DNA of 39,255 bases from Didymodactylos carnosus (GCA_905250885.1 CAJNOQ010000914.1:1-39255), one strand, 5' to 3'; positions 24,109 through 36,748 are shown, numbered from the stretch's first letter. Program-made: numbers and translations. Notes: generated by a model from the sequence alone, not told the origin.

Positions 24109-26006
24109 CCAATCCAATATCAGTGAAAACGGAGAATTCCCTCGTAAGAATTGGTTCATCGTATAGTTTTGTGTCAGCGGTTATTATTAAAATTATGATG
24201 CGCAAAATCATGATTTTTTACACAGTCTACTAGAGTGAACAAACAAAACATCGTATTAATTTTTACAAGTGAGTGAAATAAATAATCTATCACGTTGTTG
24301 TCTAAGACAAGAAAAGAATAAAACTCGAGCGTACACTGCGCCCTGAAGAAAAACGAAATGATCGAGATTATTTCAGAGAACTCTGATTTTTTTACCGTTT
24401 TGTAAATCGTATATTTATAACACCAGCTTAAGCTGATATTCTGTGTATTTCCAACAAAAAAAAATGAGTTCAGGAAAAAGTAGAATCTTATTTTTAATAG
24501 TTTTCCAAATTAATTGAGAGTTCACAAAATGTTGCTAGTGAATTTTTGTTTCCTATGAGCTACCATTTTGAAACAACATACTTTCCTTTTATTTTACATT
24601 TACTTATTATTCGTATCGTAGCCATGTTACTAGAAAACATTTTTATATCTGTATTTTTTTGTTGATGCAATAAGAACATTTATATATTATTTATTTGTAC
24701 ATGAAATTTTTTTTTTTTGTTCTTCTTTTTTTCTTCGTATATTGATTTTCTAATGATTTATCTTCTCTTTTAATTTTTGTTAAATACCTAAAATACATTT
24801 GTTAACTGACAAAAAAAACAAAAAAAAAGTAATGTCGTTTTTTTTTTTTAACTTATTGTTCAACGAAACATAAATTATGTTCTTTACACATTTTCGACAT
24901 ATTTCTGCTCGTATTACTTGCAAAGAAAAAAGGGAAATGAAATAGTTTCTTCTGTGTGTCCGGAAACATTTGAAAGCGTGTAAGACATGTACTCCTTAGG
25001 AATGTACAGAGAAGAAGAAGAAGAAAAAAATTCCTACATGCTTTTGTCTTCGAAAAATAGAAAAACAAAATTACGGAAACATTTTCAACATTTATGGGAA
25101 AAAAAATCTTATTCAATGACAATTGACTTCAACTTATTTTCTTCGTTGTATAAATGTCTGTTGACAGCAAGAAGAAGAAGAAAAAAAGATGTCAAAATCA
25201 TCGAATTGAGTTAATTTGTGTCAGATCTGAGTATAGACAATGATATTGATGATGATGTAATATACGGCACTTTAATCAATTGTATACATTGAGATAGATA
25301 TATTTATATAGACTTTCTCTCTCTCTCTCTCTTCGTGTCTTTTAATCTATGTAATAATTATGCAAAGCATTGATCTTTTTCAATGTTATTAAAAATGAAG
25401 AACTTATTAAAGTTCGATTATTCTATATAAACAGTGAATAATGCCCTCGTCACAAACGAATGATTTTCTCTTCTAAATGTCAAAAATAACAAGAATATCT
25501 CTTATTTGTCGCGCGATACTATAATATTTTGTCTGCTATTCATTTTTTCGTTATATGATAAGTTAAAAATACATATGATTTGTCATGTTTCTTGTGGAGA
25601 AAGTTATTGTTATCCTTGAAAAAAGTTGATGGAAAATTTTTAATCTGTAGAAAATCTTTTCATTTTAGTAAACTAAAATTTCATATAGAACAAGTTATAG
25701 ATGAGTCTTCTCTTTTAAGATTAAAATGAGATTCGAATTTTTAGAAATCATTTTTGGTTTTTAAGATCTTTGTCAGTACTCGTATTCTGAAAATTTATAT
25801 TCTATTTTGTTTACTTTTTTATATTCTTTTGTGTAATATACATGAGCACACCCCTATCATCTTTAGTCCTTGTCCGCTGAAAAAAAAACCAACAACTCTT
25901 TTTTGCTGTTCCTTGCTTATGTTTATAGAATTTGTAGGCATCCATCACTTGGGCTGTTAGAAAAACATTATTTGCAAACATTTTATTGCTTACTGCTCCA
26001 TTGAAA
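24109..26006. other. Intergenic sequence, no supported gene
   Basis: The region is A+T-rich. It has a GAAGAAGAAG-type tract at about 25011-25027 and a (CT)n run at 25316-25332. The minus-strand open frame at 24853-25122 shows no recognised motif. Confidence 0.45.
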
Positions 26007-26379
26007 ATGAAATCTTGGGTAAGTTACTCTCAAATAGAAAGAAAGAAAGAAAGAAATTAAACTTCACTATTTTTAGATTAAACAACAAAAAAAACAACTG
26101 CTTCTTTGTTTTTAGAAACATTCTACAATAAAACAAAATTCAATAGAAAAGTTATTTTCATTTGTGACAAGAGTCAAACTTATCTCTCGACTATCTTCTA
26201 CTTCTAATGAGTTATATCAACATATTTATCACTTATCATGTGATACATCATTATGTAAAACATGGGTACGAATGAGAATATTTTTCTGTAAGGTACCCAT
26301 CCTCAACAGACTATATGCAATAAATAAAAATAATAATGAATCGATTTTTTTTCCCCTCTATTTGTTACTACGAGTCTAA
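26007..26379 (+). CDS. Possible small two-exon gene of unknown function
   Basis: An ATG-AAA-TCT-TGG exon (26007-26018) is followed at once by GTAAGT. A pyrimidine-rich acceptor (GTTTTTAG) ends at 26115 and then the frame is open from 26116 to the stop at 26377-26379. The reading gives about 91 residues, containing RVKLISRLSS, ELYQHIYHLSCDTS and TWVRMRIFF. Codon choice looks more coding-like than the surroundings. AAG-GTACCC at 26290-26298 could be a further donor, in which case the gene would continue with exons I cannot see. I do not recognise the protein. It may be chance in A+T-rich DNA. Confidence 0.25.
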
Positions 26380-28101
26380 CATGTCTCATCAATCATTTAA
26401 GATACTCGGGTTCGAAAAAAGAAGTAGAAGAAGAAGAAAAAAATGAGTTTTTATGTGTTTGGATGAAAAGATATTCTACTATATCAAATGTTAGAAGATG
26501 AACAATTTTTTTCGTATACATATGAGTGAAAATATTTGTTTAACGAAATAAAATAAAAAAGAAGATGAATAATGAGCGAATCACAAAGGAGGTTTGATTA
26601 ACAACAAAAAAAAGTAGAGTACTAGTCTATTTTCTAAATAAAAAATAGTACAAAATAATATTTTATATTCTACATTTGAAAATTTAACATAAAATATATC
26701 CATAAGTTTTATTGAGAAAAAAAATCTCTTTATAATGAAATAGTTTGATAAAATTTCACAGTTATAGTGGAAAGTTTATACTCCTATATTTCTGATAGTT
26801 TTCTTGCACGATATTATTTATGATTCGACTTGCACACGTATACATTAAGAGTAGAAAATATCATTTAGTTTTTTTTTTCTTCTTCTTTCGCAATTTCTCA
26901 TACACTCGCAAATTATTATGTCTGGTTAATGTGATCAATATATTATTTTTTTTCTTGGCATATCAACAATTCATTTGAGGTAGTGTTTTGAGAAATCGTC
27001 CAATTCAATAACACATTTGACTAAATAAGTACGTTTATCTAATTAGACCGATAGATATATATACAAATATATATTAACTATTAACAGATGTAGGAGTATC
27101 TATCAGTTTGTACTGTTATTATTTGACACACAAATTCTGACAGTTTCAGTGAACATTTACCACTATATTGTGGATATTAAATTGAAATTTTTGTTGATAT
27201 TATTCAGATACCTCCGTAATTTTCGATGTTTTAATGACTTAACTATGAACAACATGCTTTTGAAGAAACATTACCACAGAGACTGGTTTTTACAATGTCT
27301 AGTGAAAAAACAATAACCACTGTCTTAATTGTTCGAAGGATGTTCATTCTCTAGAAAAAATGTAGTTTTAGGGAACCTAAATAACGGCAACAGAACTCTA
27401 TTAGTTTACTAAAATGTGCACAAGGTTTAAAAGAATTGCTTCTAAACTATTTTAGATTTAGAAATCCTTTTGCTTTCGTAAACAAGACTTTCACTGATAC
27501 ACACTTATTTTTAGAGAGTATATTTCTTCCGTCATTTGTGGTTGTGTTATTGGGTCACAAGTATTTTCAGAAATATCCTGCAATGAAAAAAGTCTCATTG
27601 TAATTTGAAAAGTGTTTTTCATTTAGAACTAACTGAACACATTTTATATAGCTATCGTAATGTACTATTCTATTGAAAATATATCCTTTAATTAGTAAAA
27701 AGTTAAATAAGAGATGAACAGTTGTACAGATATGATGATGATTAAGGGCTTGCTGTCTTATTAACAGAATCTTAATTGAATTGAAAGTATCGTGCAGCCT
27801 TTCTCTACTAGTAATAATGACCCATTACTCTATTTCCTTTTAGATATGTGCGATAGGTGTTTGGAAAACATATTAGTGTCAACATTCAACCCTGTACATG
27901 ACTTTCTCTGATAACAATGCCCAAAAAAACAATAGATTTTGATCGGAAAGGATTTTCATTTATAGCAAAAAAACTAATCTGTTCATCCTTTGTCCACAGT
28001 CATGAAGTCAGAATTACAAATAGATCTACAAATCATTACTATCGGAACAGACTTTTATAGATTTCCGAACGTATCGTCTCTCCTAAGCATACGAATACTA
28101 A
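26380..28101. other. Intergenic sequence, no supported gene
   Basis: The sequence is A+T-rich with a short GAAGAAG-type run at about 26420-26440. No open frame with a recognisable motif and no inverted repeat of note. Confidence 0.45.
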
Positions 28102-28528
28102 AAAAGGCTTCAGTTCTTAGTGCTTCATATAGCTGCAACAAACTGTGTTGAAAGTTATGGGACTAAACGTCAATGTGCCGATTGAAAATGTGCATTTATT
28201 CCATGTGAATTTGAAGATTTTGTTTCAATAAGAGGTGATGATGTCTTTAATATCACTAATATCACTAAAAAGATAGTTTTCGTATAATATGAACGCGTTT
28301 TTTACCATCCGTTCTTCCAATCAAACTGTTATTGTTGTCATATGCTTACTTTCAATTCCTACGTACGTTGTCTTACAAATAAACAGAATGATCAATATTC
28401 AATTCATTTTTTTTCTCTTTCAGATATCAGCAGTTTTATGTTATTGGCCTTCTTCTTTCTGCTGCATAATATTGATTAACAGACGATACAGAGCAATCAT
28501 TCATCCATTTATCGTGAGACACTTTTGA
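28102..28528 (+). pseudogene. Degraded coding relic, possibly receptor-like
   Basis: From 28102 to 28284 one frame reads as a Cys-containing protein (CVESYG, KRQCAD, KCAFIPCEFEDF, NITNIT) interrupted by a single TGA at 28183-28185. In another frame 28289-28528 encodes two hydrophobic stretches followed by RRYRAIIHPF, which resembles the DRY-type segment after the third membrane helix of rhodopsin-like GPCRs. Together they could be remains of a membrane receptor with an extracellular part. The frames do not join, and the GPCR likeness rests on about ten residues, so this is a weak call. Confidence 0.2.
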
Positions 28529-31500
28529 CTTAGTGATGGTGTTCGATTAACCATATTTTTTCTATTTATTTATTATAAGAAGAATCAATTGAAATTCAAA
28601 CGATCCGCTAATGATATAGACACTTATACATTTATATATATATACAGTTCGAGGATTAACTGATGAAAAAGAACAAACGTTAGTTACTATTGTCATTGAA
28701 AAACTAGAGTTTATAGTTAAAATAAATTCTCTTTTCTCTTCAGCTCACTACTACTGTAAAATGACTTGTTCAACAAAAAAACAACACAAAATTTATCAGT
28801 TTTCTAAGAATTCTTAGTCAGTCGCTTCCAACTTTGATCTATCCAATCATAATTTCATTTTTTTCTTTCCTAATCTCAGTTCTTTAGTGATAAGTGGTAA
28901 AAATGGTAACACTTTATCCATTAAATGACAGTATATTGTATGGAATTTATTTCTCTTTTTTTATTGTTCTCTTTTGTTTGTTGCCTCTTCTCTCTTTCTC
29001 TTCTAATGATTACTTGTATCTTTAATCGCAATTAGTGTGATAAGACATATTTATATGAGAGACAGAGAAAGAAATGAGTTCCACCACAACAGCAACAAAG
29101 AACCGCTACCGACATTCTAACTTCAATCATAATCATCATCAACATAAAAAATATTGACTAATTAGTAAAGTGTTCGTCGAACTTCCGATATTTTTCATCT
29201 ATGCACACTATCAATACGATGAGAATACAGTAATACATCAAACAAACAATAGAAGACATCATTTCTCTATTGGATATAGACAAATGAACAGACAAATCAT
29301 AAGATATCTTCCAATAACAGAGACAATTTTATCTAAAAAATTCATGATAAACTAACTTATTGAGGGTACAATAAAAATAGTTATTGAAAAATGACATTTA
29401 ATAATTTTAATTTAAATACAAGTGACGATCTTCATTTTTATGTTTAAACTATTACAAAAAAGATATTTAACCCTGAGATTTTTCTTCTTCTTCTCCTTAT
29501 TAGCATAAGAATGTGTTGAGCACACACACACACACATACTGTGTAGTCTTAAGTGTCCTGTTTGCCGCATGATCATCATATATCATCGAATATAAATGAA
29601 TGAAAGATACTAAATATATTATTCAAGTTCTATTTAAAAAAAATCAATTGTCAAACAATAACTTATGTGAAGAGGAAATAGACTCGCGTACTCTGTTTGA
29701 TGTTCTTTTCTTTTTATTGACTAAAGTTAACTATGTGAATTTATATAGACTTTCTTAGCATATAATTCTTATTGTTTGTTGAGACGTGTGATCTGAATAA
29801 AAATATTTCCACATGCTTGCTTTTTTAAAAAAAAGAGAATATTATTTTCGTTTTCGTTTTACAAAAAAATGAAATAGGATAGATGTGTGATAGATAAAGT
29901 CCTAAAATTAACTTTTGAAAACCTATTCAAAAGAACAATAACTTTGAAATTATATAGAAATTTAATACTTTTAAATGTTCAATGTTCTCATGGTAAACTG
30001 CACTTGTTTTGGTAAATTCGGTATTAATGATAGTTCAGCCTAGCTACGTAACTCGGTTACACAATGTAATTTCTTCATGAATTTGTTACACTTTATTTCT
30101 TTAAATAAGAACACATCCACAACTATGCAAAGTCAGACATCGAAGAAAAGAGTGCTGAATATTTTAAGATGTTCTCGTACTCTACACGTACTTTTGTTCA
30201 GACCTATGTCAAAAATAGACTTTTTCAGATAGTTTTCTGAGTAGTATTTATATAGTAGTTTTTATTTTAGCATAGTTCCGAAACAAAAGACCGTATCGAG
30301 TGTGAGAACTTTTAGTACTTTTCTCTTTAATATGAGGCTTAGCGAGATTTTCGATGTATGTCGTATACGTGTGTATATGAAAACGATAGAAGGATCAAAG
30401 TGCAAACTAATCGATAGATTTTAGAAGAATATTCTGATATTATACCAGCATAACAGAACTGAAACAGATGAATAAAACATTGATAATTCCTCTTTACGTA
30501 ATCATTATTATCTTGTGTGAAATTGTATGCATAGTCAATAAACAAATAAATACTTTTACGTTGTACATATTAATCGATCATGCATCGTGTTAAACTAATG
30601 TTATTCTATTTATATTGATTGAAATGTATAACTGCCTAAAAGGTGTGTTACATCTAGATATACATTAGAGTGAATTCTCTTCTATTTTTTTTTTTGTTTA
30701 AATGCAAAAAGAGTCATTTTGCTTGTGGCAATGTTTGATCTTAGAAACAGAAAGAGAAAAAAGTGTCTTTTGTTGTAAAATTTTACCAAAACAAAAAACG
30801 AAATATATTTTTGAGTAGAAATACTAATTTGTTCATTGTTTATTCTAATTCAACAAACAGTTTATAAATATCTACAAGACAAATTGATCTATTATAAAGT
30901 ATCTGAAATTTTAAAACTATTTATAGTAAAACAAATAGTTAATATGTTGTGTTTATTAAACTATGATGCAAAAAATTGAAAAGATATGAACAATATTATT
31001 ATCTTAAGTTAAAATTTTCTTATCTTTGGATTGATAATCTTGTTAAAAATCGTGTCATCAATAGCATCGAAAGAGTTAAAGGTGTTGAAGCGTGAGTGTA
31101 AGATCAATTTCAAACAATTATTATATCCATTAGTCGATGTGTAATAGCGTGACCTGCCACAACCTATAAAGATACCTTAATAAAAGATTAAAAGTCATTA
31201 TTTTCTATCGTTCGCTTCTCTCTGAAGTGACAACAGGTGACAAACTCAAGCGACAGGAAATTTATACCACTTTTTCGAATTAAATCTAAAACATACGTTT
31301 TACTTTATAAGAAGTGGTACGTTATATTTTATCAAGTTCTAGAATCATCTAAATTTCATAAGCTCATTTCTGTCAGAAACTTCAGTAATTGAATTGAGGA
31401 TAGTTTCATAGTCTTCTCCTATTGAACAGAGTAGTATGATTAGTCATTTGACAATTTTATGCTAATATTCGAAGTTGAAGTAATATAAGAATCACAGGGG

Positions 31501-32753
31501 AGAAACTGAAAGATGATTGTGTGTGGGTGTATTACTCGACTTCGTGTAATGAATTCAGCTATTTGTCGACAGTTTATATGCAATTAGAATACTTCTTTCG
31601 TGTCTAATTTATGAATGGAATACATTAAATATTCATTTCTCGTTGGCTGAATTCGCTAAATGAAACTTTCTATCACTAGTAGAATTTGTCAATGATTTTA
31701 GATGATCTAATAAAATTCATAGATTTTCTAAATGTTCATAGATTATGTGAGTACGTCAGTTATTGTTACAGCAGTAGATTCGTACAAAAATTGATTTTGT
31801 GTTTTTCGATAGTTTTAGTTTAGAATACTATAATGGAATATTCTTCCGCTTGTATTCTGATAGAATAAAGCTTATATCAACATTTCTCTACTATCTGTTA
31901 TGAATATAATAGTTTCAGTTCAAAGCTTACACATCACGTTGATAACTTGTTAGAAGAAGAATTGTTCTACATAAATTCACTCGAGCAAATTTTGAATTTA
32001 TTAATTCAAAATGCTGATCAGGAATGTATTTAGTAAGTAAAAGATATTGATTCATCTATTTTCACCTTTGCGAGGATGAACGAAATAGATCAACATAATA
32101 ATGACTGGCATTTTGTCTGTGTTTTTCAAAATATTGAAGTGTTTTGTATCTGAAACTTGAAAATGTAATAATATTTTGCTTTTCTACCAAATACAGTAAA
32201 TTTTATTATAAATGGAACAAATACTTGATTATGTGAGATATTAATAATCATTGTCGTATGTGAAAGTAAAATGGAAAACGTGCTCAAACACGTATGACAA
32301 GAAGATAAACTTAATTGAATTCACGTTTTTAAAATATTTGACACAATAACAAATGTTTCTACTTGATTTCTTTATCGAGACTTCTATAGCAATAACAACG
32401 CAATTAACTATCACACTATTTGTTTATATATCTCCCAATTGTTTGTATCACTCCGCCTTCTAAATTGTCGTTTAACCTGTTTGAATATCATATTTATGAA
32501 TTTCGATAAGACAAGACAAGACAAGTGGCAACACTAAATTGCATCTTAAGATATTGAGAGATAATAAGAAAAATTGGACACATTATGTTTGTACACATTT
32601 ACATCTGTTTATATTTATTCTAATGAACATTAAGATAAAAAAAATAAATAAAACTAATATCTTTCTCTATTCGACTACTAGAAAATCACACAGATGTCTA
32701 GCAAAATTTTTATGAAGCAAAAACCGTCTATACAGGAAATCTATATCAAACTA
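28529..32753. other. Long intergenic stretch with one exon-like island
   Basis: I support no gene here. At 31009-31094 an open stretch reads YLWIDNLVKNRVINSIERV and runs into a GC-GTGAGT donor-like site, which looks like a lone exon, but no partner exons or homology were found. A (CA)n microsatellite is at 29521-29535 and GACAA repeats are at about 32507-32525. Confidence 0.4.
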
Positions 32754-32859
32754 ACGAGGGAATCTTCCTAGATGTCCAACTCCGATTTCAATGATCTTTT
32801 GCCTATAGATATTATCTAGTGTCCTACCTAGTAAAAACCCTAAAAGAATTTGGATTCAT
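32754..32859 (-). repeat. Short dispersed repeat, uninterrupted relative of the 33631/34650 flanks
   Basis: Read on the minus strand, it starts like 33631-33680 (AATCCTTTTAGAGTTTTTAC, then ACTAGATA) and continues directly into sequence like 34595-34650 (AGACCATTGAAATCAGAGTT, then GGACATCT). In the copy at 33631 these two halves are separated by a 0.9-kb transposon. It is therefore a related empty version of that target. Confidence 0.75.
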
Positions 32860-33103
32860 ATGTGTCTATTGTTTACGCAAAAATCTATTATCTTCACTTT
32901 TGTTGATTAGAGGTGTATTAAACACAAGAAGAGAGATGTACCCACTGTTTTTCTAAATCTCATTTGCTACAATCTAAGTATACGAATAACCGCATGATTA
33001 ATCCACATAGCGTTTTAAAAACTTTTAATAAATTTAGTTTCTAACCGTTTTTACCTCGAATTAGATACCACAAAACACAAGGAGGGATGAAGAAGTAGCA
33101 AAA

Positions 33104-33404
33104 ATGTTATTTAAAAATGTTGAAAACATACTAAATTGCACGTCATACTCTTTTGAAAGTGATCATACTCTTGACTATAGCAATAATATTGGCTTAAGCA
33201 ATAAAAAAAACAATAGATTCTGACAATGATGAAGAGGCAGATTTACGCGATGATGATTATACTGATGGATGTAATAAAGAAAATAGTTTTTCTTTTTTCT
33301 TTTATTTTCTAGTTGTTTCTGTTCTTATGTTTAAAAATTTTAGTTTAGGTTATCTGTTTACACAAAATATTTGCTCAACGGCTTATAGACAAAAAAAGAA
33401 TTAA
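33104..33404 (+). pseudogene. Broken open frame with acidic segment, unknown, possibly transposon-derived
   Basis: ATG at 33104 opens a 39-codon frame (SYSFESDHTLDYSNNIGLSN). It closes at 33221 just after a run of eight A (33203-33210). In the frame one step over, the reading continues with DSDNDEEADLRDDDYTDG and runs to a stop at 33402. The acidic stretch resembles the N-terminal regions of some DNA transposases, but no catalytic motif follows. It is either a pseudogene with an indel in the A-run, or a sequence error in that run. The second half becomes Phe-rich and is probably not coding. Confidence 0.3.
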
Positions 33405-33630
33405 AAAAAGAACTTCTTAGGTGGGAGGCCTCTGTATGTTAGAAGGGAGACAACATTCTCTTTGATGATGCTGTTCATCAGATTGAACGGTCAGCGAGCT
33501 CACTAACCCAAACTGTCTTTTATCAAAGCCTTTCATACCATGTTTTGACTTGAGTTATAGAATTTTTAATAATTTATGTTGTGTGTTGTATAGGCAAAAT
33601 AAAAAAATTCATAACTTTTGAAAGAAGTAA

Positions 33631-34650
33631 TAAGAACCCAAATCCTTTTAGAGTTTTTACTAGGACACTAGATAGAATCTATCCGCCTGGAAATAAATGT
33701 TTTCAGTCTATCTTTTAAATTTATTATATATATAGGAAACGTAATTATATATTCTGAAAGCGCTCCGAATTCTCTATCACCCTGTATATTTATATCTTGA
33801 CTTACACTTATTTGCTGAAAAATATTTCGGGTATAATGAAGGCACTCTTATTGTCACATTCCCACGAACTGCATTTTTTATTCCTTTTTCAGTTATTTTT
33901 TCAAATTTATTATATATAACTTTTACAAAAGTACTATATATTCTGATAGCGCTTGAAATTCTCTACCATCCTCTACTTCACCAGCTCTGAATTGCAATTA
34001 TTTGCTGACAAATATTTCGAATATTGTTAATGTACCCACGTATCACATTCGCATAGATTGCATTCCATGCTTCTTCAACTAACTCTTCTGTTTTTACAGA
34101 CCATGAGACCGAACTGAGTTCCCACTTTTGCAACCCGTTTTTACGGAAACAATAGCAGAAGAAAAAGATTCAAGTGGAAAAAAATACCAGATTTTCAAAG
34201 TTTTCATTTTTTTTCGTCTTTTGTATAATCTGTATAGTTTTCCTGTTTGACGTTCTGAAATTAAAGTTTAGGTATGGTAATATTTCATGGCGTATCTTCT
34301 TAAGAAAAACATTAACCTATGGGTTCTAAAGAAACACAAGAAAAATAGGAAATACTGAGAGGCCGCACCCGTTACAATTTCAGGGAATGTGATAGGTGGG
34401 GGGGGCATTAACAATATTTAAAATTTCTACTTTCCTAATTTCTACCAGCAAATAATTTCGTATCCAGGCTGAGAAAACAGACACTAATAGAAAATTTCAA
34501 GCGATACCAGGATATATAACGACTTTTCGAAAAATATATTACTATATATATAATAAATTTAAAAAATCGACGGAAAACATTTATTTTCAAGTGGATATAG
34601 ACGAAAGACCATTGAAATCAGAGTTGGACATCTGGGGAGATTTCCTCGTA
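33631..34650. mobile_element. Nested TIR transposon (33683-34594) inside an older repeat
   Basis: The ends CCGCCTGGAAATAAATG (from 33683) and CATTTATTTTCAAGTGG (to 34594) form terminal inverted repeats of about 26 bp that continue imperfectly inwards (TAAATTTATTATATATATA). Inside, a segment at about 33717-33890 is repeated in direct order at about 33903-34075 (TATATATTCTGA, AGCGCTCCGAATTCTCTA-like, TTTGCTGA-AAATATTTCG), and related sequence recurs inverted near 34390-34540. No transposase frame is visible, so it is non-autonomous. The flanks 33631-33682 and 34595-34650 belong to the repeat seen uninterrupted at 32754-32859. A target duplication of a few A/T bases is possible but ambiguous. 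Confidence 0.75.
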
Positions 34651-34844
34651 AGTTAAACCGCTTATTCACAAGTTAAATTTTTCATATGGAAGGCTCATCA
34701 TTTTACATAGAACGAAGAGAGAGCGAAGTATTTTTCTTTAAAAACCTCCAAAAACAGAATGACATAGATTTCTTATGACCTTAATGATGTTCTAATATAA
34801 GAAATTTATCGTGGAGTATTATATAGTGAACAGTACAAAAAATA

Positions 34845-35370
34845 ATGCTGGATATCCTCTCTATTATGTCCGATAGAGATAGTAATCTAGCAGCGGAAAT
34901 TTTGCTTTTATCGTTAAATTACTATCGCTATCGGCGTAGTTATATAGATTCACCTAAATGTAATTGCCGAAATAATAGAGAGGATATTCAACATCATTTT
35001 TTGCACTATTCGCTATATAATACTCAACGACAAAATCTTTCATCCTCAGTTGACACTTTGCTACTGAATGGCTTAGACTTAGATCATAACATTTTAACAT
35101 GTTTATTGGATGCAGTCCTCTTGTATATTCAACAAACGAACAGATATGAATAACTGCAGACATAGTCATTTTCAATTTCTATCATGTCCATCCTCCCTTG
35201 CCACCTAGCCTGTTTTCTTAGTTTTTTATTTTGTTACTCTTGTTGTTTCCTCTACCTTTCTGTGATCACTTACTGATAACATTTTTATTATTGTGAAGTC
35301 CATAATGGTCTTTGACCGCTAACCTTGTGTTAAAATCAATAAAAATATATAACAATATAAGAAAAGATAA
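34845..35370 (+). mobile_element. 3' end of a non-LTR (LINE) retrotransposon, 5'-truncated
   Basis: The open frame 34845-35153 encodes about 102 residues. They include CNCRNNREDIQHHFLHYSLY followed by a QRQNL motif, matching the C-terminal Cys/His segment (C-x-C, then HHFL...Y...R...L) that follows the reverse transcriptase in many LINE ORF2 proteins. The one expected Cys in HFLxxC is Tyr here. A pyrimidine-rich 3' UTR follows (about 35154-35330), ending near AATAAAAATATATAACAA at 35337-35354. No reverse transcriptase domain remains upstream, so the copy is dead. It directly follows the nested transposon. Confidence 0.65.
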
Positions 35371-36748
35371 ATTAGGAAGTATAACGACTTTTAACTATTG
35401 ATATCAAGTGGCTGAAATCTGAAATAGACAGAATAATTTAAATTATTCACAATGGACCATTTACATGTCATTAGAATTTTTTCTGTACATTTACATAATA
35501 CGGTCTAAACACAGAATTTATCAGAAGAAATTTACTACTGTATGCTCTATGTATGTTATAATCATCTATTATCGTGGTTCCTATCAAATATCACTGACAT
35601 GACATGTGTATTCTGGTGAGTATAAGCAGATATTTTCCTTCACTCTGTGTATGCTATTGATGATCGAATATTGTTTATTTAAATTGAAATGACACGTGAT
35701 GATTGTGTTTCTAAAGATCAAATTTCAAACATTTTTACGAAATTGAATAAACTTATCATGAGTTACATCATTATGACTGTTACTTTCTCTACAAATTGAT
35801 TTTTATCTCTTCATTTTCTCTTGCTACATGCTGTGCCACAGTATAGAAATGTGTAATTAATCATTCCAGATAATCATTCATACTAACAAGAATATTCGTT
35901 CATTATTGAACAAAAAAAATAATCATTTAGAATCAATGACGCAACTAAGCGAAGAAAAATAAGACTAAATTCAATGCATTTTAGGACATTGTCTAAAGTA
36001 AATTTTTTAAAGTAATTTTTACCTAATAACCTTTTATATTTAGAGTTCTGTTCGACTTTCTATTAGATCGAGAAAATAAAACAGGTAGACAACGGAAAGT
36101 TTTGATTTTCTATGTTGTGAACGATGCACGAGAATGTAAACTTGCTTTGTTCATTTTCTTTTCTGTTGTCATGCTTGTATTCCTACAAGTTATAAACGTA
36201 TGACCAATGCGTTCTTTCATGTGACAGACACATCTCATGAAATAATCTTTAACTTCTGACTTTCATCATTATAGTGCTTTATAAAAAAGTAAGTTTACTA
36301 AACGCGAGCGCGTTAATTATTCATTGTAGATCATAGTAGAATTGAAGACATGATTTATTAAAGCCTTACCGTCAGAAATATAGATTTTTTGTATAAGAAC
36401 TCAATACTGAGCTAAGAAGATGGTTGCATAGACCACAATATCTGCCATTAGAATTCACACTGTTTTTACCAGTATCAAATCTTTTTGACAATTTCTGAAG
36501 AAGTTTTCTAAAATACATATACCACTCATTTTTCCGATATTCCAGTAAAACTCTGGGATTAAACAAATTCTCAACGATACTAGTTTGTGGAGTAAACACT
36601 TCTGGTTAAAATCGCAAATCTCCCAACCTTGAGCAACACTTCAATCAAAACTTATGTCAATTTTACTTAGAGTGCTCAAATCTGCGAGGGGTGGGAGAGA
36701 AATCACCTAACCGCTATTATGCTACTCCAACGACAAAAATGGCTCCTC
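35371..36748. other. Intergenic sequence, no supported gene
   Basis: A minus-strand open frame at 36372-36599 (with NGRYCGLCNHLL) lacks an ATG start and homologues I can name, and an in-frame TAA lies just upstream. The rest is A+T-rich and featureless to the eye. Confidence 0.45.

Noticed and set aside
36372-36599. Minus-strand frame with a CxxC-like GRYCGLCNHL
   Set aside because: There is no ATG start, a TAA lies two codons upstream, and no family is recognised.
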